Assembly: GCF_014650075.1 (NCBI RefSeq)
Contig: NZ_BMUG01000001.1
Coordinates: forward strand, 696,710-760,709
DNA length: 64,000 nucleotides
Direction of reading: 5' to 3'
From: Streptomyces microflavus
GTDB lineage: Bacteria > Actinomycetota > Actinomycetes > Streptomycetales > Streptomycetaceae
The translations under genes and the position numbers were made by a program. Positions 54,037 through 61,636 of the stretch are shown piece by piece. How positions within the stretch are numbered: the first letter of the stretch is position 1; the number at the start of each line of letters is the position of its first letter. The notes beneath the pieces are model-generated. The model saw nothing but the letters and a program-made list of their open reading frames with translations, was not told the DNA's origin and ran no database searches.

Positions 54037-54816
54037 TCAGGCAGGGCTGATCTTGGCGTACAGGTAGTCCACACACACCCCGTTGCCATCGGGTGCGGCA
54101 ACGGTGTGCTGGGTGAAGAGGTGAAGCAGCTTCTCCCGGATCTGCTCACGTGCAGACTCGCCGAGCTCTTCCACCACGCGCAAGGCGGGTCCGAAATGGT
54201 CGGCGAATATCGATGCGAGCTCGTCTGCCGTTGCCGGAACGTGGTAGTGGCAGATGTTGGTATGGATCCGCGGAGTTGGACCGAAAAGGCGGCGTAGCCC
54301 CGTTGCCGTCCCCCACATCCGGGCGATTCTCCGGATTGATTCCGCAGCCGGGTGGAGTTCGTGCAATGTCTGGAACATGGCCGTGATGACGCTCTCCGGA
54401 TTCCAGTTCGCCATCACGATCATGCCGTCGGGATGGCACACGCGAAGCATTTCCGTGGCCGCGGCTTCGGCCTGGGGCGCGAACATCGACCCATAGGTCG
54501 AAAGCACCCGGTCGAACGAAGCATCCGCGAACTGCATCTCGGCCGCGTCGCCCTGCTGGAAGCGCACCGACATACGTAGTCGGTCCCGCCGCTGACCGGC
54601 GGCCCGCACCATCATCGGATCGAAGTCCAGCCCTGTCACGGCAGCGCCACGCTGTGCCGCGTATATGGCAGCGTTGCCGGTGGCGCACGCCACATCAAGG
54701 ACACGATGCCTCGATGTGATGTCGGCTTCCTGCACCAGACGCCGGCTGATCCCGGAGAGTTTGTCGGCGACGGCCTGGTAGTGGTAAGCCGACCAGTAGG
54801 CATCATGGTCGTTCAA
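54037..54816 (-). CDS. Class I SAM-dependent methyltransferase 1 of the sulfur cassette
   Basis: A 259-residue Rossmann methyltransferase. Motif I is VLDVACATGNAA, motif II VTGLDFDP, motif IV FDRVLSTYGSMF and motif V MLRVCHPDGMIVMANW. It is clearly paralogous to the second methyltransferase of the cassette (57475-58281), sharing MANW/GSW, WGT.xGLxRLFG and FGPA positions. The TTG at 54816 is favoured because GGGGAGG lies five bases upstream; an ATG at 54855 is possible but has no such site. It overlaps the end of the unknown gene before it. The acceptor (S, O, N or C) cannot be told. Confidence 0.85.
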   Translation of the reverse strand: MNDHDAYWSAYHYQAVADKLSGISRRLVQEADITSRHRVLDVACATGNAAIYAAQRGAAVTGLDFDPMMVRAAGQRRDRLRMSVRFQQGDAAEMQFADASFDRVLSTYGSMFAPQAEAAATEMLRVCHPDGMIVMANWNPESVITAMFQTLHELHPAAESIRRIARMWGTATGLRRLFGPTPRIHTNICHYHVPATADELASIFADHFGPALRVVEELGESAREQIREKLLHLFTQHTVAAPDGNGVCVDYLYAKISPA

Positions 54817-55252
54817 CGAAACCTCCCCAGCTCGATCGGACGGATCGTCGGACATCCACCGGAGAGCGGCTGTCGGCGGGCTCGATGCCCACGGCCCGGT
54901 AGACGACGGTGCCGTGAAGGTCCTCTCCGAGGATCGACACCCTCTCGTTGACGGCCGGACTGCATCCGAGAACGGTGCGGAGCCCCGCCTCGTCGATGAA
55001 GGCGCCCTCCGCGGAGAGGCGCTCCTCGTGCCAGTGGGGCGCGTATCGGACGTGGCCGGACCGCCGCAGACTGATCAGCGCGCGCATCACGGTGAGCATC
55101 CGCAGCTTGCGTTCCGCGGCCGGGGGAGCGGACCGCAGGGCGTACGCGGCGGATTCCAGCTCTTCCCGCCGAGCGCCGAGCAGGGAACGGTCGGAGCGCC
55201 GGGGGAAATCGACCGGTCGACGGGGCCTGGGCTCCGGGTGTGCCTGCGTCAC
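54803..55252 (-). CDS. Unrecognised small protein of the sulfur cassette
   Basis: A 149-residue protein with no family I can name. It is basic at the N-terminus (HPEPRPRRPVDFPRRSDR), has a helical stretch (ARREELESAAYALRS, RMLTVMRALISLRRSG), and then a beta-rich part (VSILGEDLHGTVVYRAVGIE). There is no signal peptide or membrane segment. The GTG at 55252 has GAGGGAG five bases upstream, which supports it as real. Its stop overlaps the start of methyltransferase 1, so the two are coupled. Divergent from the CoA-transferase gene across 500 bases. Confidence 0.6.
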   Translation of the reverse strand: MTQAHPEPRPRRPVDFPRRSDRSLLGARREELESAAYALRSAPPAAERKLRMLTVMRALISLRRSGHVRYAPHWHEERLSAEGAFIDEAGLRTVLGCSPAVNERVSILGEDLHGTVVYRAVGIEPADSRSPVDVRRSVRSSWGGFVERP

Positions 55253-55756
55253 CAGTGCTCCCTCGAATGAGATGCCGGATGAATCGTCCCGGCGTATGAC
55301 CGGCGTACCGCGCAGTGCTGACGGCGCATTTCCCCCATACATTCGCGCGCTGGTGTGTGGGGTGGAAGGGGCGGTACGCGTATATGGTGCCCGTGTGGTG
55401 CGTAGGGTGTTCTGCACAGGGGCACTCACAGGAAATCGCCGCCGATTCCGTTCCGCAAGGGGGCTGGGACCGGCGTGCAAGGGCACTCCGGCCGGTGCCG
55501 CCCGAGCGGTGGTGCGCCAGCGGTAAGCAGCCGGTGCTCCACACAACTGTGCGCTGCTGCGCAGGGATTGTGTTCGCCGAGACCGGGGCCTGAATATGCG
55601 AGAGGGCCGGCCGGCTTCCGCAGGCGTACAGCGTGGGGAAGCTGCCGGACCGGCCCCCGCGCCTTTACGGCCGTTCATGGCTTGCGCTTTTCCCTCTTCT
55701 TGGCGAAGGCCCCGGTGTGCGGTCATACGCAATGACCAGAGATTCAGGTGAGTTCG
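55253..55756. other. Divergent control region of the sulfur cassette
   Basis: About 500 bases between the unknown gene and the CoA-transferase gene. It contains a long imperfect hairpin at 55604-55656 (GGGCCGG-CCGGC-TTCC against GGAAGC-TGCCGG-ACCGGCCC, about 16 pairs) 100 bases before the CoA-transferase. An ATG-started 51-codon frame (55596-55751) overlaps it and ends five bases before the CoA-transferase ATG. I see no convincing protein gene; it probably holds two promoters and a structured leader. Confidence 0.5.
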
Positions 55757-57478
55757 ATGGAGTCGTCCTTCGTCGCTCGTGACTGGAAGCGGCATTTCGC
55801 GCACCTCGGCATCAATTTGATGCCGGTGAAAGGGGCGCCGGGTAACTGGCAGGTCAGCGCCATCGCCTACCGGCATCCGCCCCTGGTCCTGAGCCTGGTG
55901 GCACCGTTCGGCCAGTATGTGGTGGGCGAGGCCACGCTGCAGGCGGCGTGCGGGCTGATGAGTCTGTTCGGGCGCCGCGAGGGCGAAGGCCCCCGCCGTA
56001 CGGGAGTTCCCTTTGCCTCCGTGTGCGGCGCGATCGCCGCCGGCCAGGGCATCATGGCGGCTCTGGTCGCACAGGCGCGCGGCAGCCTGGACGTGTCGCA
56101 GGTGGTGGTGGACGCCGGCTCGGCCACGCTGTTCTCCCAGTCGCATCACGTGGAGCTGACCGCTCTGGGGCCGATCCCGGAGACGCTCGGAGCGGGCAGG
56201 CCGCCGCCCTTCCTGACCTCCGACGGGCACTGGATAGAGGTGGAAACGTTCCGGCCGGAGCGGTGGGCGGCGTTCTGGAAGCAGCTCGGCGTCGAGGGCC
56301 ATGACGCGATGGCCTCGTGGCGGTCGCACGAGGCGCGGCAGTGGACGGCGTGCTTCCGGGTGCCGGAGTCCGTTCACCGGGCCGCGCGCATCCCCTTGAA
56401 GAAGGTCACACAGGTCGCTCACGAAGAGAACGTCTGCGTGATCGACGTGTCCCGTCCGATCGGCGACGACCTGATCGAACCGTGGCTGCTGTCGCCGTCT
56501 CCGTGGACCGGGCCGCCCCCGGCGGAGAACCTCGACGAGGGATCGTTGCCTCCGCGCTGGCTTCCGCTGGCCGGGATGCAGGTCGTCGAGGCCACTCACT
56601 ACCTCCAGGGGTCCTATGCGGGCCGGATCCTCGCCTGTCTGGGTGCCCAGGTGTGGCGGATCGAGCCGCCGGACGGCGACCCCGCCCGGGGTGTGGAGCC
56701 GGTGCGCGCGGGGTGCTCGGTGTCGTTCCGTTCCCTGCACCGGGGCAAAGAGGCTCTGTGCGTCGATCTGGGAACCCCGCGCGGCCGGCGCCGCGTGCAC
56801 GAGGTCGTGTCGCGGGCCTCGGTGTTCCTGACGAACTGGTCGCCGGGCAAGCTGGGACCGGCGCACCTCGACTACGCGACGCTGCGCCGGGTCAATCCGT
56901 CCTTGGTCTACGCGCACGCCACGGGCAGCCCTCCCGATGACGAGAAGTGGCCGCACACCGCGTCGGACTGGTCGATCCAGTCGGCGACGGGCATGGGCAG
57001 GGCCGTGCGTGGTGACGGCGAACAACCGGCCGTCAGCCAGATGACCATGCTCGACCCGCTGGGCGGCCTGCTGTGCGCCGAGGGGATCCTGACGGGCCTC
57101 ATGCAACGCCAGCACACCGGGTTCGGGTGCTATGTGGAGTCGTCCCTCAGACATGCGGCGCACGTTCTGATGACCTTCACGCGCCCGAAGACGGGACCCG
57201 CGTTCCACCCGCTGCCGACGAAGTCCGGCTACCTCGCGGTGGACGACACCCGCTATCTGCGCAGGCGGCTGGGGATCGGGGCGGAGGCCGGCCGGGATGA
57301 CTTCGTGCGGGCGTTACGGTCCCACACCGATCAGACATGGGAAGAGGAACTGCGGGCGGAGGGGCTGGCCGCCACCCGTGTCCGCACCATGGACGACGTC
57401 ATCGAGAACCCGCTCGACCCCTTGTGGCTGCGCTATGACCACGGAATCCACGTCGCACCCCCTTGGAGGATCTCGTGA
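55757..57478 (+). CDS. Tandem-fused type III (CaiB/BaiF) CoA-transferase with a TTA codon
   Basis: A 573-residue protein made of two family III CoA-transferase-like parts. The N-terminal part (about 1-200) has GVPFASVCGAIAAGQGIMAA, where the position of the catalytic Asp appears to be Ser. The second part (about 265-570) is more canonical: VVEATHYLQGSYAGRILACL, GAQVWRIEPPDGDPARG, SLHRGKEALCVDL, NPSLVYAHATG and MTMLDPLGGLLCAEGI with candidate nucleophile Asp433. Family III enzymes move CoA between carboxylic acids; PtmU4 uses this fold to make a thioacid. Leu520 is encoded by TTA (57314-57316), implying bldA-dependent translation. The ATG at 55757 follows AGGTGAG. The stop overlaps methyltransferase 2 by four bases. 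Confidence 0.85.
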   Translation: MESSFVARDWKRHFAHLGINLMPVKGAPGNWQVSAIAYRHPPLVLSLVAPFGQYVVGEATLQAACGLMSLFGRREGEGPRRTGVPFASVCGAIAAGQGIMAALVAQARGSLDVSQVVVDAGSATLFSQSHHVELTALGPIPETLGAGRPPPFLTSDGHWIEVETFRPERWAAFWKQLGVEGHDAMASWRSHEARQWTACFRVPESVHRAARIPLKKVTQVAHEENVCVIDVSRPIGDDLIEPWLLSPSPWTGPPPAENLDEGSLPPRWLPLAGMQVVEATHYLQGSYAGRILACLGAQVWRIEPPDGDPARGVEPVRAGCSVSFRSLHRGKEALCVDLGTPRGRRRVHEVVSRASVFLTNWSPGKLGPAHLDYATLRRVNPSLVYAHATGSPPDDEKWPHTASDWSIQSATGMGRAVRGDGEQPAVSQMTMLDPLGGLLCAEGILTGLMQRQHTGFGCYVESSLRHAAHVLMTFTRPKTGPAFHPLPTKSGYLAVDDTRYLRRRLGIGAEAGRDDFVRALRSHTDQTWEEELRAEGLAATRVRTMDDVIENPLDPLWLRYDHGIHVAPPWRIS

Positions 57479-58281
57479 CAGGGGCGAGCCGCCTCAAGGA
57501 ACGGTACTGGGCCGCCGACCGCTACCAGAAGGTGGCGAACAGGCTGTATCCCCTCAGTGTCGCCCTGTGCGACCGTGCGGCACTCCAGGCGCGGGAGCGC
57601 GTCCTGGACGTGGCCACCGCGACCGGCAACGCCGCCCTGGCGGCGGCGGAACGCGACTGCACGGTCACGGCGATCGACACCGATCTGCACATGCTGGGCG
57701 TCGCACAGCGCCGAGCACAGGCGAAGAACCTCCAACTGACCCTGCGTAACTACGATGCGCAGAACATGCCCTTTCCCGCAGAGCTGTTCGATGCCGTCAT
57801 CTCGGCCGGGGGCGTGCAGTTCGCTCCCGACCCCGTCGCGTGCGCGGCCGAGCTGCTCCGGGTGTGCCGGCCCACGGGGCGGATCGTGGTCGGCAGCTGG
57901 GGACCCGCGTCCCCGATCACGACCATGCTCGAAATCCTCCACTCGGCGTGCCCGCTCGTGGACAGCATCCTTCACTGCTCCACGGCGTGGGGAACGTCGG
58001 AAGGGCTGCACCGGCTCTTCGGCGACAGGGCGAACATCGAGGCCGAGGAGTCCCGCATCTACATCGAAGTCCCGTCCGTCGGGGAATGGACGGACATCCT
58101 CTGCCAGGACTTCGGGCCCGCGAAGCTGGCCCTGGACGAATCGAACGCCTCCGTCGCCCGCGAAATCCGCCAGTCGCTGCTCGCGCTGTTCTCCCAGTTC
58201 AGTGAGGGCACCGACCATCCCGGTCAGGTCCGGATCCGGATGGACTGCCTCCAGGCGGTCGTCACGCCGGTCAGCACCTGA
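57475..58281 (+). CDS. Class I SAM-dependent methyltransferase 2 of the sulfur cassette
   Basis: A 268-residue Rossmann methyltransferase. Motif I is VLDVATATGNAALAAA, motif II VTAIDTDLHML, motif IV FDAVISAGGVQF, and motif V LLRVCRPTGRIVVGSW. It is a paralogue of methyltransferase 1 over its whole length. The GTG at 57475 overlaps the CoA-transferase stop (GTGA) and is preceded by GGAGG five bases away, so expression is coupled. A role in methylating the cassette's product is inferred, but S-, O- and C-methylation are all possible. Confidence 0.87.
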   Translation: MTGASRLKERYWAADRYQKVANRLYPLSVALCDRAALQARERVLDVATATGNAALAAAERDCTVTAIDTDLHMLGVAQRRAQAKNLQLTLRNYDAQNMPFPAELFDAVISAGGVQFAPDPVACAAELLRVCRPTGRIVVGSWGPASPITTMLEILHSACPLVDSILHCSTAWGTSEGLHRLFGDRANIEAEESRIYIEVPSVGEWTDILCQDFGPAKLALDESNASVAREIRQSLLALFSQFSEGTDHPGQVRIRMDCLQAVVTPVST

Positions 58282-58345
58282 CACCCGCTCGACAGCCCGG
58301 ATCACACCTGCCGTGGCACGCCCATCACCCTGGAGGTAGAACCCC

Positions 58346-58627
58346 ATGCCCATCACTGTCCGAGTCCCGAACATCCTGCGCCAGTACACCGACGACCGGG
58401 CCAGCGTGCCGGCCGAAGGGAAGACCGTCGCCGAGGTCATCGCCCACCTGGAGGAGAACCACCCCGGGATCTCCCAGCGCATCCTGGACGAGAACGGTTC
58501 GATGCGCCGGTACGTCAACATCTACGTCAACGACAACGACGTCCGCTTCAAGGAGAACCTGCACACCGCTGTGCCGGACGGCGCCGAGGTGTCCATCCTC
58601 CCGGGTGTGGCGGGGGGCTGTTGTTGA
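58346..58627 (+). CDS. CysO/MoaD-like sulfur-carrier protein with Gly-Gly-Cys-Cys end
   Basis: A 93-residue beta-grasp (ubiquitin-like) protein. The sequence closely follows actinobacterial CysO: ITVRVPNILRQYTD, HPGISQRILDE, RRYVNIYVNDNDVRF and SILPGVAGG. CysO and ThiS end in Gly-Gly, which is adenylated and turned into a thiocarboxylate. Here two Cys follow (residues 92-93), so the Gly-Gly must be freed first, as for QbsE of thioquinolobactin, which a JAMM protease trims. GGAGG lies upstream of the ATG. The stop overlaps the desulfurase start. It is therefore a pathway-dedicated sulfur donor rather than the housekeeping CysO; this last step is inference. Confidence 0.88.
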   Translation: MPITVRVPNILRQYTDDRASVPAEGKTVAEVIAHLEENHPGISQRILDENGSMRRYVNIYVNDNDVRFKENLHTAVPDGAEVSILPGVAGGCC

Positions 58628-59925
58628 ACCCTCCGTGCAGGAAGACCTCTCCCAACTGCGCACCTCCGCTGCGGGTGCTCAGTTGGGACGTCAACGTTCT
58701 CACCGAGCACGGTGAAATGACCTATGCCGCCCTGGACTACGCGGCCTCCACGCCCGTCCTCAGCCAAGTGTGGGAAGACATAACGGAGTTCGTACCCCGG
58801 TACGGGAGTGTCCATCGCGGCTCCGGCCACCTCTCGCGGTACTCGACATCGGTGTTCGAGAACTCCCGCGAGGAAGTGGCCCGGTTTCTGCATCTCCGCC
58901 ATGACGACGAAGTCGTCTTCACCCGTTCCACGACGGATTCGCTGAACATGCTCGCCCGGTGTCTGCCGGAGGGGTGCCCGGTCTACGCGTTCGACACCGA
59001 CCATCATGCGGTGCTTCTTCCCTGGCGGCACGACCGACTGGTCCTTCTCGATGCTCCCCGCTCTCCCGCGCACGCCGTGGAGATCCTTGACCTGGCGTTG
59101 AAGGATCACGACCCGGGCGCGGAGGCTCTGGTGTGTCTCACCGGCGCGTCCAATGTCACCGGCGAACTGTGGCCGGTGAGGAGGATGACCGACGTCGCCC
59201 ACCGGCGAGGCGCTAGGGTCGTGCTCGACGCGGCCCAGCTGGTCCCTCACCGGCCCGTCTCCGTTCAGGACCTCGGCGTCGACTGGGTGGCGTTCTCCGG
59301 ACACAAGCTCTACGCACCGTTCGGCGCCGGCGTTCTGGCGGGCCGATGGGACTGGCCCGGGCGGGCGGAACCGTACCTGGCCGGCGGCGGGGCCACCCAG
59401 TCGGTGAGGCGCACCCGGGCGAGCCGCCTGGAGGTGGAATGGAAACGGGGGGTGGCGCGGCACGAGGCGGGAAGTCCCAATGTGATAGGGGCCTATGCGA
59501 TTGCGTCGGCATGCCGCGCCTTGAGCGGTGTGGGCTTCGATGCGCTGATGGAACGCGAGAAATACCTGATGGACAGGGTCCGTGCGGGCCTGGACGGCGT
59601 GCCGAGGCTGAGGCTGCTCCACCTCTTCTCCGACGGGGCGGAGCGGGTACCGGTGATGTCGTTCACGATAAGCGGGGTCGACAGCCTGACGTTGGCGGAC
59701 CGCTTGTCGCAGGAATACGGAATCGGAGTCCGCGCCGGAATGTTCTGCGCCCACCCTTTGATGCGGCACCTTCTGGGCGATGCGGCGACAGCGAGCTGTG
59801 AAGCGGAAGAAGGCGGAACGGCGCCGCTGAACGCCGTGCGGGTGAGCTTCGGTGCGGGAACAACCGACGAGCACATTGATCGCTTCGTCGGTTCGCTGAA
59901 AGCGCTGATGCGCGACGGTAGTTGA
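58624..59925 (+). CDS. SufS-like cysteine desulfurase
   Basis: A 433-residue PLP class V aminotransferase-fold enzyme that takes sulfur from cysteine as a persulfide. Landmarks are LDYAASTPVL at the N-terminus, FTRSTTDSLNML, TGASNVTGELWP, the PLP Lys228 in AFSGHKLYAPFGAG, and the catalytic Cys375 in GMFCAHPLM. The SufS-type Cys position is retained. It starts at TTG 58621 or 58624, overlapping the carrier stop; an ATG at 58717 is also possible but lacks a ribosome site. The gene order carrier-desulfurase means a dedicated supply of sulfur to the carrier. Confidence 0.88.
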   Translation: MNPPCRKTSPNCAPPLRVLSWDVNVLTEHGEMTYAALDYAASTPVLSQVWEDITEFVPRYGSVHRGSGHLSRYSTSVFENSREEVARFLHLRHDDEVVFTRSTTDSLNMLARCLPEGCPVYAFDTDHHAVLLPWRHDRLVLLDAPRSPAHAVEILDLALKDHDPGAEALVCLTGASNVTGELWPVRRMTDVAHRRGARVVLDAAQLVPHRPVSVQDLGVDWVAFSGHKLYAPFGAGVLAGRWDWPGRAEPYLAGGGATQSVRRTRASRLEVEWKRGVARHEAGSPNVIGAYAIASACRALSGVGFDALMEREKYLMDRVRAGLDGVPRLRLLHLFSDGAERVPVMSFTISGVDSLTLADRLSQEYGIGVRAGMFCAHPLMRHLLGDAATASCEAEEGGTAPLNAVRVSFGAGTTDEHIDRFVGSLKALMRDGS

Positions 59926-59995
59926 CGCCGGAGCCCGAAAAGCGGCCGACCGGGGGCCCGCAGGCACCGGCCGCCGCTTCACCGGATACGTGGCC

Positions 59996-60262
59996 TCAGC
60001 GCAGCCCGTCCACGAACGCCCGCCAGGCGGGGGCGCCGATGGTGATCGCGGGGCCTGTGGGGTTCTTGCTGTCCCGGACGGGGACGGAGCCGCAGGGCCC
60101 GGCAGCCATCTCTACGCACTCGCCGCCGGTGTTGCCGCTGTAGGAGGACTTCTGCCAGGCGGCGCCGCCGGTCACGGTGCATTCGACGCAGTCGCCGCCC
60201 GTGGATCCGCTGTAGCTGGACTTACGCCACTCCGCGCTCTTCAGGTCAGGGCCGGTCTCCAT
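59996..60262 (-). CDS. DUF397 protein with duplicated motif
   Basis: An 88-residue protein of the DUF397 family, usually about 60-70 residues. The core WRKSSYSGSTGGDCVE occurs twice (WQKSSYSGNTGGECVE), followed by the standard VPVRDSKNPTGPAITI and AWRAFVDGL. DUF397 proteins pair with DUF5753 regulators in Streptomyces, as in the WhiJ-type systems of development. Its start overlaps the end of the DUF5753 gene by 17 bases. Confidence 0.9.
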   Translation of the reverse strand: METGPDLKSAEWRKSSYSGSTGGDCVECTVTGGAAWQKSSYSGNTGGECVEMAAGPCGSVPVRDSKNPTGPAITIGAPAWRAFVDGLR

Positions 60263-61070
60263 AACGCTCCTCCATCACGCGGCTGATCCGCGCCACCGAT
60301 TCCTCGACGGAGAGTGCGGTGGCCTGGAGGTGAGCGTATCGGAGCGAGGCCTCCCGGATCGTGTCGGGGTTGGCCGTCATATGGCCGGAGATGAGGTCCT
60401 CGGTGTAGATGAGGTCCGGGTCGCCATCGAAGCGCAGAAGGTTGAACGAGCCATCCAGACTCGCGTGTTCACCGGCCTCGAAGGGCAGTACCTGGATCTG
60501 CATCCAGCGATTCGAGGCGAACTCCAACAGCCTGCCGAGTTGGGCTCGCATCACCTCGTGGCCGCCGATCGGGCGGTACAGCACGGCCTCGTCCAGGACC
60601 ACCCAGGTGAGCGGCGGCTGCTCGCGCTCCAGGATCCGCTGGCGCTCCATCCGGGCGGCCACCAGGCTGTCCAGGTCGTCCGGCATGCCGGTGGCCAGGA
60701 CCGCCCGCGCATAGGCCTCCGTCTGCAGCAGCCCGTAGACCAGCTGAGACTGGTACGTCGCGATGTACGCGGCTTTCGCCTCCATGTCCGCGTACGGACG
60801 AAACCAGCTCGGCAGTTGGCTTCGCAGGACCAGCCCCACCAGCCGGGAGAAGTGCCCGTCCGTGCTCAGCACCGTGTCGAGGCGCTCGGCGAACTCGCGG
60901 GTGGGGACCTTCTTCGTCGTCTCGATCTGGCCGATCAGCGACCCCGAGCAGTACAGCTTGATGCCCAACTGGCCCTGTTTCAGGCCGTGCGCTTCGCGCA
61001 GGCGGCGCAGCTCCGAGCCGAAGTAGTCGAGAGGGGAAGCGCTCGGGTCGAGCGTCTGGATGTTGGCCAC
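60246..61070 (-). CDS. XRE-family DUF5753 regulator (WhiJ-like)
   Basis: A 274-residue regulator. The N-terminal XRE helix-turn-helix reads RLREAHGLKQGQLGIKLYCS then GSLIGQIETTKKVPTREFAE. The rest is the DUF5753 domain: PSWFRPYADMEAKAAYIATY, QTEAYARAVL, WVVLDEAVLYRPIGG, MQIQVLPFEAG. The GTG at 61070 has GGAGG eight bases upstream. It forms a unit with the DUF397 gene and lies next to a divergent RsbW-like gene, the common triad. DUF397 is thought to antagonise such regulators. Confidence 0.9.
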   Translation of the reverse strand: MANIQTLDPSASPLDYFGSELRRLREAHGLKQGQLGIKLYCSGSLIGQIETTKKVPTREFAERLDTVLSTDGHFSRLVGLVLRSQLPSWFRPYADMEAKAAYIATYQSQLVYGLLQTEAYARAVLATGMPDDLDSLVAARMERQRILEREQPPLTWVVLDEAVLYRPIGGHEVMRAQLGRLLEFASNRWMQIQVLPFEAGEHASLDGSFNLLRFDGDPDLIYTEDLISGHMTANPDTIREASLRYAHLQATALSVEESVARISRVMEERYGDRP

Positions 61071-61153
61071 AGCACGGACCTCCGGGGGCAACGCCTCGCG
61101 GCGTTCGGTTCACGGCGTAGCCGAGCGTAGCCAGGTGATCGCAGGCTGGGAGC

Positions 61154-61636
61154 ATGAACCGTGTATCCATCCCCCGAATTGATCCCGGGGAGCCCGTCTA
61201 CCGTGCCGACCTCGCCATGGGTGAGCACTCCGCCCGCCATCTGCGCCGCATCATGCGGCTCTACCTCACCACCTGGGACCTGCTCGAACTCGCCCCGGCG
61301 GCGGAACTCGCGCTCACCGAGCTGATCTCCAACGTCGTGCGGCACGTGCCGGGGCGCCGCTGCCAGACCTTCATCTTCCGGCTGCCGACCGGGGACGGCG
61401 TACGCGTGGAGGTGGCCGACAACAGCACGGCGATCCCGCTCGCGATCAAGCGCGACGAACTCGACGACGGCGGGCGGGGGCTGATTCTGGTCAACGCCGT
61501 GACCGACGACTGGGGCGTGGTGAAGCGGTGGGACGGTACGGGGAAGACCGTGTGGTTCGAGTGCGTCGACCGGAAGAAGGCGACGGGCGACCGCGCCCGG
61601 TTCAGCCCGCGACCTCCGACAGGATCGCGTCCGTGA
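61154..61636 (+). CDS. RsbW-like ATP-binding protein of the DUF397 triad
   Basis: A 160-residue GHKL protein. The N-box is ALTELISNVVRHV, the G1 region VEVADNS and the G2 GGRGLILVNAVTDDWGV. It belongs to the small anti-sigma-factor-like ATPases that accompany DUF397/DUF5753 genes. It is divergent from the DUF5753 gene. Its C-terminal 35 bases overlap the end of the convergent serine hydrolase gene. Confidence 0.87.
   Translation: MNRVSIPRIDPGEPVYRADLAMGEHSARHLRRIMRLYLTTWDLLELAPAAELALTELISNVVRHVPGRRCQTFIFRLPTGDGVRVEVADNSTAIPLAIKRDELDDGGRGLILVNAVTDDWGVVKRWDGTGKTVWFECVDRKKATGDRARFSPRPPTGSRP

Noticed and set aside
55596..55751. 51-codon frame before the CoA-transferase as a gene
   Set aside because: No recognisable protein features, weak ribosome site and a strong hairpin inside it; kept only as a possible leader.
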